Shown one piece after another: positions 29,981 through 40,297 of a stretch of DNA of 64,000 bases; position 1 is the first letter of the stretch; each line of letters opens with the position of its first letter. The notes under the pieces were generated by a model. It was not told the DNA's origin. It saw nothing but the letters and a program-made list of their open reading frames with translations, and did no database searches. The position numbers were made by a program, and so were the translations under genes. This DNA is from Sergeia podlipaevii (taxonomy: Eukaryota > Euglenozoa > Kinetoplastea > Trypanosomatida > Trypanosomatidae), in assembly GCA_030849805.1 (NCBI GenBank), contig JASANZ010002275.1, positions 1 through 64,000 on the forward strand, in the 5' to 3' direction.

Positions 29981-32900
29981 ATGCGAGGGAACTCGTACAA
30001 CCTACCTCAGCGTATGCCGAATTCGGCAGCCGCTGGCTTATATGCTCGAGGTGCAGGTGCTCCTCAGTACGGCGCTCATGTAAAATCCTTCCCGCAGGTA
30101 TCACAACCATCTACTGTGGCCGCTGTGGCGGCGGCCCCCCAAGATCCGAGCTCTCTCCTTGTCTCCTTCGAGTCCGTCATGACAATGAACCGCAGAGCAA
30201 TGGACGCACTTCGCGCTGGTGATATGGCTCACAGTCACGCAGTTCTTTCGGAGGCCCTTGCTATGGCGGAGCAAGGCCTTTTGTCTCTTGAAGAGATGGA
30301 GAAGAACTACTCGCGGGAGAAGAGGGGGAAAGCCGCAAAATCTGAGCAAAAGAAAAATCGCGACGCTTGGCTACTAGCGTATTCCATGACGCTCAGTAAT
30401 CTTGGGTGCCAACTTCGTCGTGACAACAAGCACGAAGCCGCCTTGGCGGCACTGCAGGACGCACGAGATGTGGAGACACAGCTGCTCGGGAAACCTTCGT
30501 GCTCTACAATGATGAACCTCTCAGCTGTACACCTAGGGATGGGCTCTGTTACGCAGGCCCTGCCTATTGCCAAGGACTGTGTGGCGGCTTCACAGAAGGG
30601 AGATGCCGTTCTCTTTATCACCGCGCTGCACAATCTTGCTGTAACACTGGGCCAGCAGCCGCAAGCGCGTGAGCGGAAGGCAGCTCTCCCGACGATGCTG
30701 CGTGCGCTGCGGGAGGCGCAGTCGCATCTTGGCGAGCACCACGCCACTACAGTAATGCTGAAGGAAAAGTGCGGCATGACACAGCCGTGGATTGTAGAGG
30801 GCAATGCCGCTGCGAAGAATGGCAAGAGTCAGAGTACAGTTACCGTAGCTAGTGCGAACAATTCTCAAAAGGCGAAGAGGCAGGATTCCAAAAGCCCTAC
30901 GCGCCGTCAAACTGGAGCGCTCACGCGCGGGTCAGCGGCTGCGTCTGTAGGTGCCAAGAGTACCAATTCCGTGAGTGCAACCCGGGCTGGCAGTGGAGGA
31001 CGAGGGAGGCCACGCAGCAACAGCAGTACCAAAAGGCGTGGAGACTCTTACTTGATGAAGCGACCCCTTTCCCGTGGCAGCAAGGGGCAGCGGCTGCAGC
31101 CTCTACGAGACGCTGGCCTTCCGCTTGATCCTCGCGCTCATGAGCGCGCGAGAGTAGCACTGAGTACTCTTGATTTTGGTATGCCAGAGCAACCATGTTT
31201 ACTTGACTCTTACGCAGAACAACAGGCACCGGAGCTGGTTCACGAGCATCCTCCCGAGTGTCAGTCTTTAACGAGTACCTCTTCCCACAATATGATGCAA
31301 GGTGCTATATCTCCTTCACTGAATGCCTCCGCGCTGTACACGTCCTCTCAGCCTCTTTCTGCCTCGGGCATATTTATGAGCCAGCAGCAGCAGCAACGAG
31401 GTGTCCCCGCACTGCCACCCATCTCATCCCAGAACGATGAGCAGCTCGCTGATACTCTTCTAGAGACTGGCAGTATTCACTCCCGCGGCTCAGCGGCAGC
31501 GATGTCTGATGCACCCGACAGAGCGTTCCCAGTTTCCGTCGTCGTCCGATCCTCTGTTGATCTCTTGTGTGAATCGACGTTTAGCTCGTTCGCAGCCATT
31601 GAAACTTCCTTTGGCTATCTTCATGGTGATGGCAGTAGTGGTGGTGGCGGTGCAATGCAGCACAACTCATCGGCTCATCTTGTGAATCTTGCAGATGGTA
31701 GACAGCCCAGCTACCTGCGCTTTGCCGCCATTGAGGACGGAGAGGAGGACGAGGTAGACTCGACCTACGTGACGTATCAGCACATCCGCGAGAAGCTACG
31801 TCGGGTGCGTGATGCGCAGGTCACTGTCATGCAAAGGCCGAGACAGGGGCGGTCTATAAAAGGCTCAGAAGGCACGAACACGACTGAGGTCGTCATGTCT
31901 ACCGTTACGACTGCCACTACGCTACTTTCTGCGCGCAGTACATTCAAGGCAGTCTCAAGCAAGGAAGCGAAGGAGACTCGCAAGGAGCTGCAGCGCCGTG
32001 AGGAGGCTGCTTACCGCGAGCGCAGGGCTCGCCAGACCGCAGCAGAGGAGGAAGAGGCGCGTTTTCAGCAGGCACTAAAGCGCATTTACGATCGTACAGA
32101 AAACCGAGCCGCATGCGCGATTCAGTACTTGTGGACTTCGTGGTGGGGCACCGTAGGTAGCCTACGCAGGGCGGCGCAGCTGAAGCGGGCAGAGGAACGG
32201 GAGAAACGTCTGCGCGAGCGGCTGGCACTGCAGGCGGAGCAGGATGCGTCCCGCCACGGTCGCGGTCGGAATGCTGCAAAGCAGAAGATGGGACGAAAGA
32301 AGGTTGCCGGTATGGCGGCACCAGAAATGGTGGTCAAGTGTGCCAAAAAATGGATGGGACGCACTGAGTGCTTGCGCTACTTGGCACGCAATGCTATCTC
32401 TCATCGGGACCGCAAGGAGGCGGACGTACGCGCGCTGGTGGTGCGGCTGCAAGCCTGGTGGCGTGGCGTGCTCCTGCGGCGTGGAGTGAGGGTCAGCTCG
32501 ACGGTATTTGCAACTCTGCCAGGAACCGGGTACGCCACAATGTTTGACAGCGTCACTGGGGAGATACTACGTGAGTTTGCCATTGAGGACGCTACGGTGG
32601 TGGATGCGAATGCGGTGGATGACGTCACTGCTTCGGTCATTGTTCCCACAGTACACCACCGCGATAGCGCTGGCACCATGTCGAAGAGGGAGCTGGCAGA
32701 AGCCATTGCGCGTCACGAGGAACGCGAGTATGCGGCGCTGGTCATACAGAAAATGTATCGATGCTTTGCTGCTCGACGAACACGCGAAGCACTACGACTG
32801 GACCGCTTCGTGCCAGTTGTGCGTGCTATTGAAGAATGGTTTCTACGCGTTGTCAATGACCAACGCGGTCGTGGAGTGGATTCCCGCTCCGTCAGGCGCC

Positions 32901-33928
32901 GCTCCAATGCTGCCCTCGTGATTCAGAAAACGTGGCGCGGGTACCAACAGCGTATTGCTTTCTACATGGCAAAACTTCGTGATTCAATTGACTACATGAG
33001 GCGTCGTGAGAAATCCTCTGTATGCCTTGTGCAGCGCGTGGGCCGTGGCTTTGCTGCACGCAAGCGCTTAGGGTTCGCGCAGGCGGACGGTATCATGGCT
33101 TCCATCCATCAGTCACGCTTGGATGAAGAGGGAGCCGAGAGACAAGTTGCCGCTGCGTCTGCGCGTGCGCTGTTGGAAACATCGATGGGCACACGAACCT
33201 ACCCACCGCTTGTTATCCCACGCACTGCGTACGAAGCGGAGTGTCTCGAGAGAGCCCCGGAAATCGCCAAGATTCGCGAGGCAGACCGCGAGCAATACGA
33301 TGTAGCGCTATACTCCCAACCACTCGCGGAAAAGGAGCGTCAAGCGTGGAGTGAGGCCATTCGTCTTCGTCCGTCCGAAGTCGAGCGCAGACGCGCCAAC
33401 GAGGACTTTCGCACACAACTTGAGTGGAATACCATGTACCTTGACCGTGCAGCATCTAAAATTCAACGTGCGTTTCGCGGGTGGTGTCGTCACCGCGACG
33501 ACCGCAAGCGCGAGCGTACTCTTCTTTTGATTAGCCGCGGCAAGTACCAGCAGCGAGAGCTGGAACGCCAGTATCAGCGAAAGCAATTTGCGAAGGAGCA
33601 GGAACGCGCGCGCACGCTGCACGGCGACAATGCAGAGAAGGTGCGGCAGTACCGCCTTGAAGCCGAGCAAGAACTGAGGAGGCTGGAGGCTTCCATGCCT
33701 AGGCAACTCCCTGAGAGCAGCGTCCGAAGCAAGTTTGAACGCAAAGTAGATGAGGCGGTACTTGTGCGCGATGAGGTAATAGTTTCCTCCACATATCCTG
33801 TGGACATGCTTCGTCTTCGTGAGGACCCCGAGGAGGTGAAGGCACGCACGCGGGCAGTATATGAGCTCCCGTACTACCGACCGGCACCAACGGATGAGTA
33901 TCGTAGGGCACTTGGGCTAGATGTGTAG
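29981..33928 (+). CDS. TPR-like and multi-IQ (calmodulin-binding) protein (1,315 aa)
   Basis: Residues ~55-265 are helical with TPR character (LSNLGCQLRRDNKHEAALAA, then LHNLAVTLGQQPQARERKAA). Residues ~270-560 are Ser/Gln/Arg-rich and probably disordered. The second half carries at least six IQ motifs, each hydrophobic-IQ-x3-R/W-G-type: near 710 (CAIQYLWTSWWG), 815 (VVRLQAWWRGVLLRRG), 917 (ALVIQKMYRCFAARRTR), 976 (ALVIQKTWRGYQQR), 1012 (CLVQRVGRGFAARKR) and 1156 (SKIQRAFRGWCRHR). A basic coiled coil precedes them (~660-780). IQ arrays bind calmodulin or calmodulin-like light chains; with a TPR-like head this suggests a flagellar/basal-body scaffold. This is inference, no catalytic domain is present. 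ATG 29981 is the first ATG after AG 29971-29972. Confidence 0.85.
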   Translation: MRGNSYNLPQRMPNSAAAGLYARGAGAPQYGAHVKSFPQVSQPSTVAAVAAAPQDPSSLLVSFESVMTMNRRAMDALRAGDMAHSHAVLSEALAMAEQGLLSLEEMEKNYSREKRGKAAKSEQKKNRDAWLLAYSMTLSNLGCQLRRDNKHEAALAALQDARDVETQLLGKPSCSTMMNLSAVHLGMGSVTQALPIAKDCVAASQKGDAVLFITALHNLAVTLGQQPQARERKAALPTMLRALREAQSHLGEHHATTVMLKEKCGMTQPWIVEGNAAAKNGKSQSTVTVASANNSQKAKRQDSKSPTRRQTGALTRGSAAASVGAKSTNSVSATRAGSGGRGRPRSNSSTKRRGDSYLMKRPLSRGSKGQRLQPLRDAGLPLDPRAHERARVALSTLDFGMPEQPCLLDSYAEQQAPELVHEHPPECQSLTSTSSHNMMQGAISPSLNASALYTSSQPLSASGIFMSQQQQQRGVPALPPISSQNDEQLADTLLETGSIHSRGSAAAMSDAPDRAFPVSVVVRSSVDLLCESTFSSFAAIETSFGYLHGDGSSGGGGAMQHNSSAHLVNLADGRQPSYLRFAAIEDGEEDEVDSTYVTYQHIREKLRRVRDAQVTVMQRPRQGRSIKGSEGTNTTEVVMSTVTTATTLLSARSTFKAVSSKEAKETRKELQRREEAAYRERRARQTAAEEEEARFQQALKRIYDRTENRAACAIQYLWTSWWGTVGSLRRAAQLKRAEEREKRLRERLALQAEQDASRHGRGRNAAKQKMGRKKVAGMAAPEMVVKCAKKWMGRTECLRYLARNAISHRDRKEADVRALVVRLQAWWRGVLLRRGVRVSSTVFATLPGTGYATMFDSVTGEILREFAIEDATVVDANAVDDVTASVIVPTVHHRDSAGTMSKRELAEAIARHEEREYAALVIQKMYRCFAARRTREALRLDRFVPVVRAIEEWFLRVVNDQRGRGVDSRSVRRRSNAALVIQKTWRGYQQRIAFYMAKLRDSIDYMRRREKSSVCLVQRVGRGFAARKRLGFAQADGIMASIHQSRLDEEGAERQVAAASARALLETSMGTRTYPPLVIPRTAYEAECLERAPEIAKIREADREQYDVALYSQPLAEKERQAWSEAIRLRPSEVERRRANEDFRTQLEWNTMYLDRAASKIQRAFRGWCRHRDDRKRERTLLLISRGKYQQRELERQYQRKQFAKEQERARTLHGDNAEKVRQYRLEAEQELRRLEASMPRQLPESSVRSKFERKVDEAVLVRDEVIVSSTYPVDMLRLREDPEEVKARTRAVYELPYYRPAPTDEYRRALGLDV

Positions 33929-34939
33929 CATGAGAAGTTCAACTCGGTGAGGAAAATGTCAGACGATCCATACATTTTTTTTACGTTTTGTTCATACAGT
34001 GTTTTTTTATTGTTTTTATCATTGCATTGTGGATGATGCTGATTGCTTGTTGTCGAAGCCTTTTTAAAAATGTTTTTGGAAGCAATAAATAAAAAAATAG
34101 ATAGATGTACTCTCAAATGAGAAGTAGAGCTGTGAACGAAAGCAAACAGTGTATTTGACTGCATTACTTTTTTTTTTCCTAATGCTTGTGTAGCATGCAC
34201 ATACAAACTTGTGTGCTTGCTAATGTACATACATACATGAAACCAGATATAGTTTTGTGATCCAGTAAAGAGAAACACGGAATACAAGAATTAAAGAGTG
34301 CGGTACAAACTCTATTGCTGAAGGATTCAAGGTGGAATGATTTTTTCGTCTTCAATATTCATCACTTCTTCTCTTAGAAACCTTGTAATAGTGATGAATG
34401 CTTTAAAATGAAAATCACACTTGTGTTGTATTTCTTTCTACCTCGCCTTTCAATGACTTCCCTTTTATTAATAAAAAAATATGCTTATTTCAAGTATTCA
34501 TACATACATATAATTATATTGCAGTTTGCGTAGGTAAATTTGCAGTTTTTTCTCCTTTTTTGATTATCAGAAGCACAGTTGCTTATCTTTTGTATTCCCA
34601 AGCGTTTCCCTATATATATATATATATTCCTCACTTACTGTAGAATTTATTAGTTTATTGACTTTTTTTTCATATCGAAAACTAATTTTTTCTGATTGAC
34701 CCAGACCACTATCATCGTAGTTTCTCTCATTTTTCGTTTTGCCTTCTTACTAGGGCATTCAAAGGGAGGATAGTCACTCTGAAGACGACGAAGAAGAAGG
34801 AGAATAAAAAAAGAAAGTAAGAGAGTGCTAGAGAGAAATCGCGTCGGAATATTTTACGCCGCGCACGCTTTGCTTTATCAGCCCTTTTTTTTTCCTCTTT
34901 TGAATTGATATAGAAAACAAAGGAACTTCGGCGTGGCTA
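33929..34939 (+). other. 1-kb spacer, acceptor AG 34912-34913
   Basis: AT-rich with a TA repeat at 34611-34627. The tract at 34882-34900 followed by AG 34912-34913 sets a 27-nt leader for ATG 34940. No coding sequence seen. Confidence 0.55.
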
Positions 34940-36880
34940 ATGATTACCGATGCAGAGTTCTGGATGGAAGAGCGACGTAAAATCAGCGGTGGAGATGGGA
35001 TATTCAAGGCGATGATTGTTCTCCTCCACGCCAGACAGGTGCGCCTGGATGCGAGGACTACCACGCTGGACCGTGTCGAGTACAACCTTCGTTGCACCGG
35101 CGCTGAGCGGCGTGACGTCGCTTATGGCCGCGTCTTCTCTAGCGAGGAGAAAAAACATATCGAAGAGGTGTGCAAGGCGGCGGAGAAGGAACTGAAGGAA
35201 GTGGAAAAGACCCCACCGGAGGCAAACAAGTCGCTAGCGATTACCAACATGGTCCCTCCTCGCCGTGTGGCAACGATTTCAATTCGAGTACTTCAGCAAA
35301 TTATGATGTTTGCAGTACCTGTGTATGCTCTGCGATACAACGTCCCTGCCATGTCTATGAGTTGGAATACTAGCTGCTTTATCGATCGCCCTTATAAACA
35401 GCTGATTACATTTGGTGCAGGCCAGGGCGTCAAGGTACCACAGCACTTGTGTGGTCGAGGATGCGTGGCGGGTGATGGCTTCTTCGCCATTCTTACCGAT
35501 CAGGATGAAGTCTGGGCGTCTGGTGGTCTGCGAGTCTCGAGCTCGTCGGTGAGCGGGCCCACTCCTCTCGGACGGGAAGAGGTGATGACAGGTATTGCAG
35601 GTAAAACCCTCATGCTTGTTGGGCATGGCCAGCGTCTAGCAAGTGTTACCCGCGCCTTCACAGTTCGCCCACTCTCCGCGCTGTCCAACCCAACGCGTTC
35701 GATTATCCCCGCCCGTCACGTGCGTTTTCTCGATCTCGGCTATGGTGAGGACTATTACATGGTAGGCACCGACTCAGTCGTGTACAAGACAACCGCCTCT
35801 AAGCGTGCAGTAAGCACACCGCGGCGAGTGATGCCGCTCTGCCGAACACCTGTCTCGCGCATTGCTAGCGGCACAAGTTTTCTGCTCATTATTGATCAAA
35901 ACGGTCATCTTATTACTCTTGGCCGCAATAAGAAGGGTCAGCTAGGTAACGGAGAGAAGCAGGATGCGCACCGCAAGCCCTACCTCCACAAAGGCCTGCG
36001 CCATCACTACTTTGTTCAAGTGGCCGCTGGTGATTGCCATTCAATAGCTCTCACCAGCAGTGGCATCGCATACGGCGCTGGAAGTAACGAGAGCGGTCAA
36101 CTTGGTCTCGGGCCAGTAGAGAAGTCGGTGGTGGTCTTTACCCCAATTCCGTTGCCGTGCAAGTGTGTCAGTATTGCCGCGGGGCCTGTTGGAAGTATGT
36201 TTGCATGCGAGGATGGACAGATCTTAACATGTGGACTGAACGACTGCATGCAGCTAGGTCTGGAAACACCCGATAAAATAATCTATCGACCTACCCGCGT
36301 GGCGATGCTGCAATCTGGCGTGGAATCGTATACAATGGATTTTGGCGGCTTCCGCTTCCCGGACGGCAGGTCAGTACGGCAAGACTTGCCTTCAGGAGCT
36401 GAGAAGCAGCAGCAGAGCGCACCGTACGGTAGTGGCGCTGCCACTACTGGCGGTGGTGGTGACGCAGCCAGCAGCACACAAGGAGGCAGCACTCTCCCAC
36501 CTACTGGCGGCGCGGATGAAATCAGTGGCAGCGCTGCTGCAGCTGCTATTAGCAATGAAAAGAAGAACAACGTTCATGGCAGCGCCTCGGGCGTGCCAGG
36601 GGCAGAAAACGGGTCTAGCAGTCCGCCTCCGGGCGTGCAGGTGCAGACTGACCAGCGGTACACCAGTAGTGACCACACGGGAGGCGCCGTATCTATTGGC
36701 GGTGAAATTACGCATGAGCCTACGCTGATAAATGCCGGAGATCCGCAGTTGCGTGAGCCTGATCACGAATCTCCCGATTCCTCACCGCTTCATCACAGTA
36801 GACATACCAAGAAGGCTGGCCCTGGTGGCAAGGAAGGAAAGGAGGATAAGGCAAAATGCAAGTGCTGTAGCGTCATGTAA
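34940..36880 (+). CDS. RCC1-repeat protein with C-terminal CaaX prenylation box (646 aa)
   Basis: Residues 1-150 are an unrecognised N-terminal domain. Residues ~150-455 hold RCC1-type propeller blades; clear ones are HLITLGRNKKGQLGNGEKQD, the segment AAGDCHSIALTSSG followed by AYGAGSNESGQLGLG, and AAGPVGSMFACEDGQIL followed by TCGLNDCMQLGLE. Residues ~470-615 are Gly/Ser/Ala-rich and disordered. The end is basic (HTKKAGPGGKEGKEDK) and stops in KCKCCSVM: C643-S-V-M646 is a CaaX box whose terminal Met favours farnesylation, with two more cysteines at 640 and 642 as possible palmitoylation sites. RCC1 folds act as Ran or other small-GTPase regulators or as scaffolds; a CaaX box points to membrane attachment rather than chromatin. 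Human RPGR combines the same two features. Acceptor AG 34912-34913 supports ATG 34940. Confidence 0.9.
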   Translation: MITDAEFWMEERRKISGGDGIFKAMIVLLHARQVRLDARTTTLDRVEYNLRCTGAERRDVAYGRVFSSEEKKHIEEVCKAAEKELKEVEKTPPEANKSLAITNMVPPRRVATISIRVLQQIMMFAVPVYALRYNVPAMSMSWNTSCFIDRPYKQLITFGAGQGVKVPQHLCGRGCVAGDGFFAILTDQDEVWASGGLRVSSSSVSGPTPLGREEVMTGIAGKTLMLVGHGQRLASVTRAFTVRPLSALSNPTRSIIPARHVRFLDLGYGEDYYMVGTDSVVYKTTASKRAVSTPRRVMPLCRTPVSRIASGTSFLLIIDQNGHLITLGRNKKGQLGNGEKQDAHRKPYLHKGLRHHYFVQVAAGDCHSIALTSSGIAYGAGSNESGQLGLGPVEKSVVVFTPIPLPCKCVSIAAGPVGSMFACEDGQILTCGLNDCMQLGLETPDKIIYRPTRVAMLQSGVESYTMDFGGFRFPDGRSVRQDLPSGAEKQQQSAPYGSGAATTGGGGDAASSTQGGSTLPPTGGADEISGSAAAAAISNEKKNNVHGSASGVPGAENGSSSPPPGVQVQTDQRYTSSDHTGGAVSIGGEITHEPTLINAGDPQLREPDHESPDSSPLHHSRHTKKAGPGGKEGKEDKAKCKCCSVM

Positions 36881-38317
36881 AAATTCACTTGAAAGAGAAA
36901 AGGAGAGAGAATATGCGCTGCAGCTGGTTCTCATGTTTGCCAGGCTTGTATTATGGAGAAACAGTGACATCTAAGCGCTACAACTTAGAGTAAAGTTAGT
37001 TTACTGGGAGAGGAATACCTTTATTGAAGGGGGATGGGGAGGAAAGAAGAGATGCGTCATCTCGCAGTTTTTTTTTTTATTATTGTCTCCTTAGCGCTTG
37101 TGTGTTTTCCTTCTTTGCTTTACATCGCTTCTTTTTTGTTGTTGTTGTTGTTTTTGTTCTAGTTGAGCACCAGTTAATGTTTGCAAAGAGTTGTGCATTG
37201 CGTCTTTTCTTTCTTTCTTCCTTTCTTTCTTTTTCTTCTCTATTTGGGCCATTTTCTTTTTTTTTTTCTTTTTTGTTCTGTGGAAAGTAATGGAAAAGGG
37301 AAAGACAGAGAGAGCGAAAAGATGGAGGAGGGGAGAGCAAGAAAGCAGCACGGGAGAACTGTCAGATTTTGTGTTATGGTTTATGCTATTTATCACAACC
37401 AGTTTGTTTACCAGCGTACAGAAGTCATTCAAGCTTTTTGGTTTGCGCACCTCTGTGAACTGTATAGATTTTTTTTTAACGCACTTTAGAGAGAGAGAGA
37501 GAGTCATACACTTGTTTGTGGTTTATTCCTCTCTTCTTCTTTCACTTTTTTTTTTGTTTTCCTTTTTGAATAGACTTCTCTTTTTTGTGTGTATGTGTGT
37601 GTGTGTGCTTTAAAGCAGTTGATGTCGTCGTTTGTATTGCTTATTACGTGTGTGTGTATGCATGTGTGTATGTATGTATGTATGCATATGCGTGACGATT
37701 ATCTCCCCGCTTTCTCTCACATGTGCGGCGGTCCTTCATGTCAAGCACAATGATTTTTGTCTTTGGTTTGTTTGACCTCATGATATGTTTAAAACGGTAT
37801 ATATATATATATATATATGTGCGCGAGGTTGTTGTTTTTTTCTGTGGTGGTGGTGGTGGTGAACGTGATTGTGTGGTGGATATCTTGTAAAAGTGGTATA
37901 TGTGCTATTTATGTGTTAAAGAACTTGTCGCATCATTTTTTTTCTTTTTTAATAGTAGTAAGAAAGATTCCTGGCTTGCTGGCTGGGGCTGATCTCTTGT
38001 TCATACGTAAGAGATTGTGTCCAGCTCTATTACTGTTCATTTCTTATTCCCCCTCCTCTACGTTTGGCAAATGTGTGTCGACGTTATCACTTCAATATTC
38101 CCTTTTGCTTCTGTATCCTAATTTGTTTAGTACTTTTATATATATATATAAAAGTGTGTAATAGTTTTCTTCTTTTGTCTGTTGCATACACTGTGTTAGG
38201 TGTGCATTTGTTATATCAAATAGCCGGCTTTTGTTGGAAATTGAAGTATATCTATATTATTTCTTTCCTTCTTTGTTGTTGCTCTTCCGCTCTTAGATAG
38301 TGACTTTCCAGTTAGCT
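36881..38317 (+). other. 1.4-kb spacer rich in simple repeats
   Basis: Holds GA (about 37487-37502), GT (about 37590-37611), GTAT (about 37668-37683) and TA (37798-37818) repeats and long T runs. The tract 38250-38293 followed by AG 38295-38296 precedes ATG 38318. Open frames here are low-complexity and not supported as genes. Confidence 0.55.
37798..37818. repeat. (TA)n microsatellite
   Basis: About ten TA units in the spacer between the RCC1 and 154-residue genes. Confidence 0.85.
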
Positions 38318-38782
38318 ATGCTGCGGTATTCGAGGCGTTTCATGTGCAAGGCTGGTGCTGCGTCCGCTGCCGGTGCTACAGGGACCTCCGCGAACGCATT
38401 CGCGGCTGCTGATGGTGCCACTAAAAGCCATCTGGAGCCGGTTCCTGAGCACGTTGAGGAGAAGGTTTCTAGCAACCTGCAAGATGAGCTTCCACCTTTG
38501 CCCGACCCGCCGCGTCACACCCCACTGCCGTTCTTTATGAAAGGGCGTCGCTGGGAAAAGTCTTCTGAGTACTACATTCCTCACTGTGCCCCAGGTCACC
38601 CTGATTTTTTAGCGGCTCGTTTGAACTCTGGATCGAGTGATACGGAATGGATGTGGCTCAAGTTTCTCTGCTTTATCTGTGTGATGGCTACGGCTGGCAC
38701 CACTGCGTACGGATACTTTTTTGCGGAACAGGCCAAGTATTTCAAGGATGAGCCGTGGTCACCGTCGTCCTTCCGCAACTGA
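38318..38782 (+). CDS. Small single-span probable mitochondrial inner-membrane protein (154 aa)
   Basis: Not recognised by name. The N-terminus (MLRYSRRFMCKAGAASAAGA) is basic, Ala/Ser-rich and free of acidic residues for over 30 positions, a typical mitochondrial presequence. A polar, proline-rich middle (LPPLPDPPRHTPLPFFMKGR) is followed by one hydrophobic span near 110-132 (WLKFLCFICVMATAGTTAYG-like) and a short tail EQAKYFKDEPWSPSSFRN. Size and layout resemble the single-span accessory subunits of respiratory complexes in trypanosomatids, but no specific subunit is identified. ATG 38318 is the first ATG after acceptor AGs 38295-38296 and 38299-38300; the open frame upstream begins with GTG only. 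Confidence 0.8.
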   Translation: MLRYSRRFMCKAGAASAAGATGTSANAFAAADGATKSHLEPVPEHVEEKVSSNLQDELPPLPDPPRHTPLPFFMKGRRWEKSSEYYIPHCAPGHPDFLAARLNSGSSDTEWMWLKFLCFICVMATAGTTAYGYFFAEQAKYFKDEPWSPSSFRN

Positions 38783-39457
38783 GACACACACACACACACA
38801 CGCGCGCTTCAATAAAACTCGCGATGTTGTCAGTGGATATGTTTGGGGTGCGGGTCGGTGATATAAGATGTGTGTACGTTGAGCATGCTCAATTGATGCT
38901 TATGGTGCCTTTATATATATATATATATATATAGCGAAAATTTGGAGTTTGCGATGATTTGTTGTGAAGCATGGCTTTGGTTGGGATGTTTTTGGGCAAA
39001 AAGGGCACATGTTTTTCTTTTTTGTTATTTGTTGATTTTCTGGTGGCGTCAACAGCTGTTTGTATGCGCTAGAGCAACACATCACATTCAATATAATAGA
39101 TATATAACTCAAGTATTGCTACATCCGTTTTTTGCCGCCGTGCTGCGTTGAGTGGCGCACAAAGCAATGGCTGCAGCACCATGAGTTCCCAGAGCAGGTC
39201 TAATCTTGTTTTCTCATTTCTTTTTCCTTTTAGATGCACTGAATTCTTCTTTCTTTGTCATTGCTCTATTGTTGTTTCTTTCGCTTTTCATAAGCCCAAA
39301 TATATAGTAAGCTGCTTCCTAGCCCTTTAAAATAAAATAAAGAGCGAATCGATAATACTTCCATATTCGCACCAGATAGTCCGGCATCCATGCCACAACA
39401 CCCAGTGATCCCTTGTCCTGAGAACATGTGATGCCCAATACGAGTTATGCTCGCCAA
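38783..39457 (+). other. Spacer: simple repeats and a GC-shifted block
   Basis: Just after the stop is a CA/CG repeat (38784-38807), then a TA repeat (38911-38932). From about 39342 to 39457 the DNA becomes less T-rich and more balanced than the spacer around it, without homopolymer runs; on the - strand it can be read as an open frame (39266-39466), but nothing identifies it. The block directly abuts the tandem repeat described separately. Confidence 0.45.
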
Positions 39458-40241
39458 TTTGTTCATATTCTGATTATGTTTTTAATGACCAGACAATAAT
39501 CTTAAACACTGATGCTTCTCCACCTAGATACCCTTTTATTGCGTTTATTGCCCCCCTTTCCGAAGTGGTATCCGCCTGCATATACTCTTTTTTATGGTTG
39601 CGGAGACATTATAGTGATGTTTTTTTTTTTTCAAAAACCATATCTACTTGATTTGTTCATATTCTGAACCATTGTGCGTGAATTGAAAGTCATTCTACAC
39701 TTGTCTGAGCCAACTTTTCTATTTTACATTTTTCCTTGGCCCTATCCCCATACATATATTACTTCTCTCCTTTAAGCGTCTTTTTTTTTTTTTTTGGATA
39801 TACCAAAAAGAGCTTTGATGATCAATTTTTCAAGAATGATATTCATTGATTTGTTCATATTCTGAGTTATTATGCGTGAATTGACAATCATTCTATACTT
39901 TCTGAGCCTTTTTTTATTCCTATCTTTTCTTTTGCATATCTTTCTTCTACTTATTATTTGTGGGTGGGTGGGTGTGTGTGCTCTATGGTTGGGCTTTCTA
40001 TGTCCCATCTTTGTATCCTCAAGGATCAATTTTGAAAAGAAAACGTTTGTTCATATCCTTCGAGTCAACAGACGGAAGTCTTCTTCGGTTTATGTGGATA
40101 ATCTATCTTTTGAATTCTGAGATCTCTTTTTGAATGAAAATACTTTCGATTTAGTGACAATTTTTTTTAAAGGAAAATCTTCATCTCATAGCCTGCTAAC
40201 AGTACCAAACACAGCGTTGGATTGATATTGTTAGCGTTATT
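39458..40241. repeat. Degenerate ~196-bp tandem repeat, four units
   Basis: The 15-mer TTTGTTCATATTCTG occurs at 39458, 39652 and 39850, and a variant TTTGTTCATATCCTT at 40046: spacings 194, 198 and 196 bp. Units 2 and 3 share more: both continue with (T/G)GCGTGAATTGA, CA(T)TCTA, and CTGAGCC at the same offsets over ~60 bp. Ends of units 2 and 3 share GATCAATTTT at 39820 and 40024. The rest has diverged. The end of unit 4 is set by period only. It lies wholly in the spacer upstream of the pyroglutamyl-peptidase gene. Confidence 0.65.
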
Positions 40242-40297
40242 GAGCTTCTGAACTGAGATGATTGTCACTCCTAGTTACATTATATACTCCATATTCC

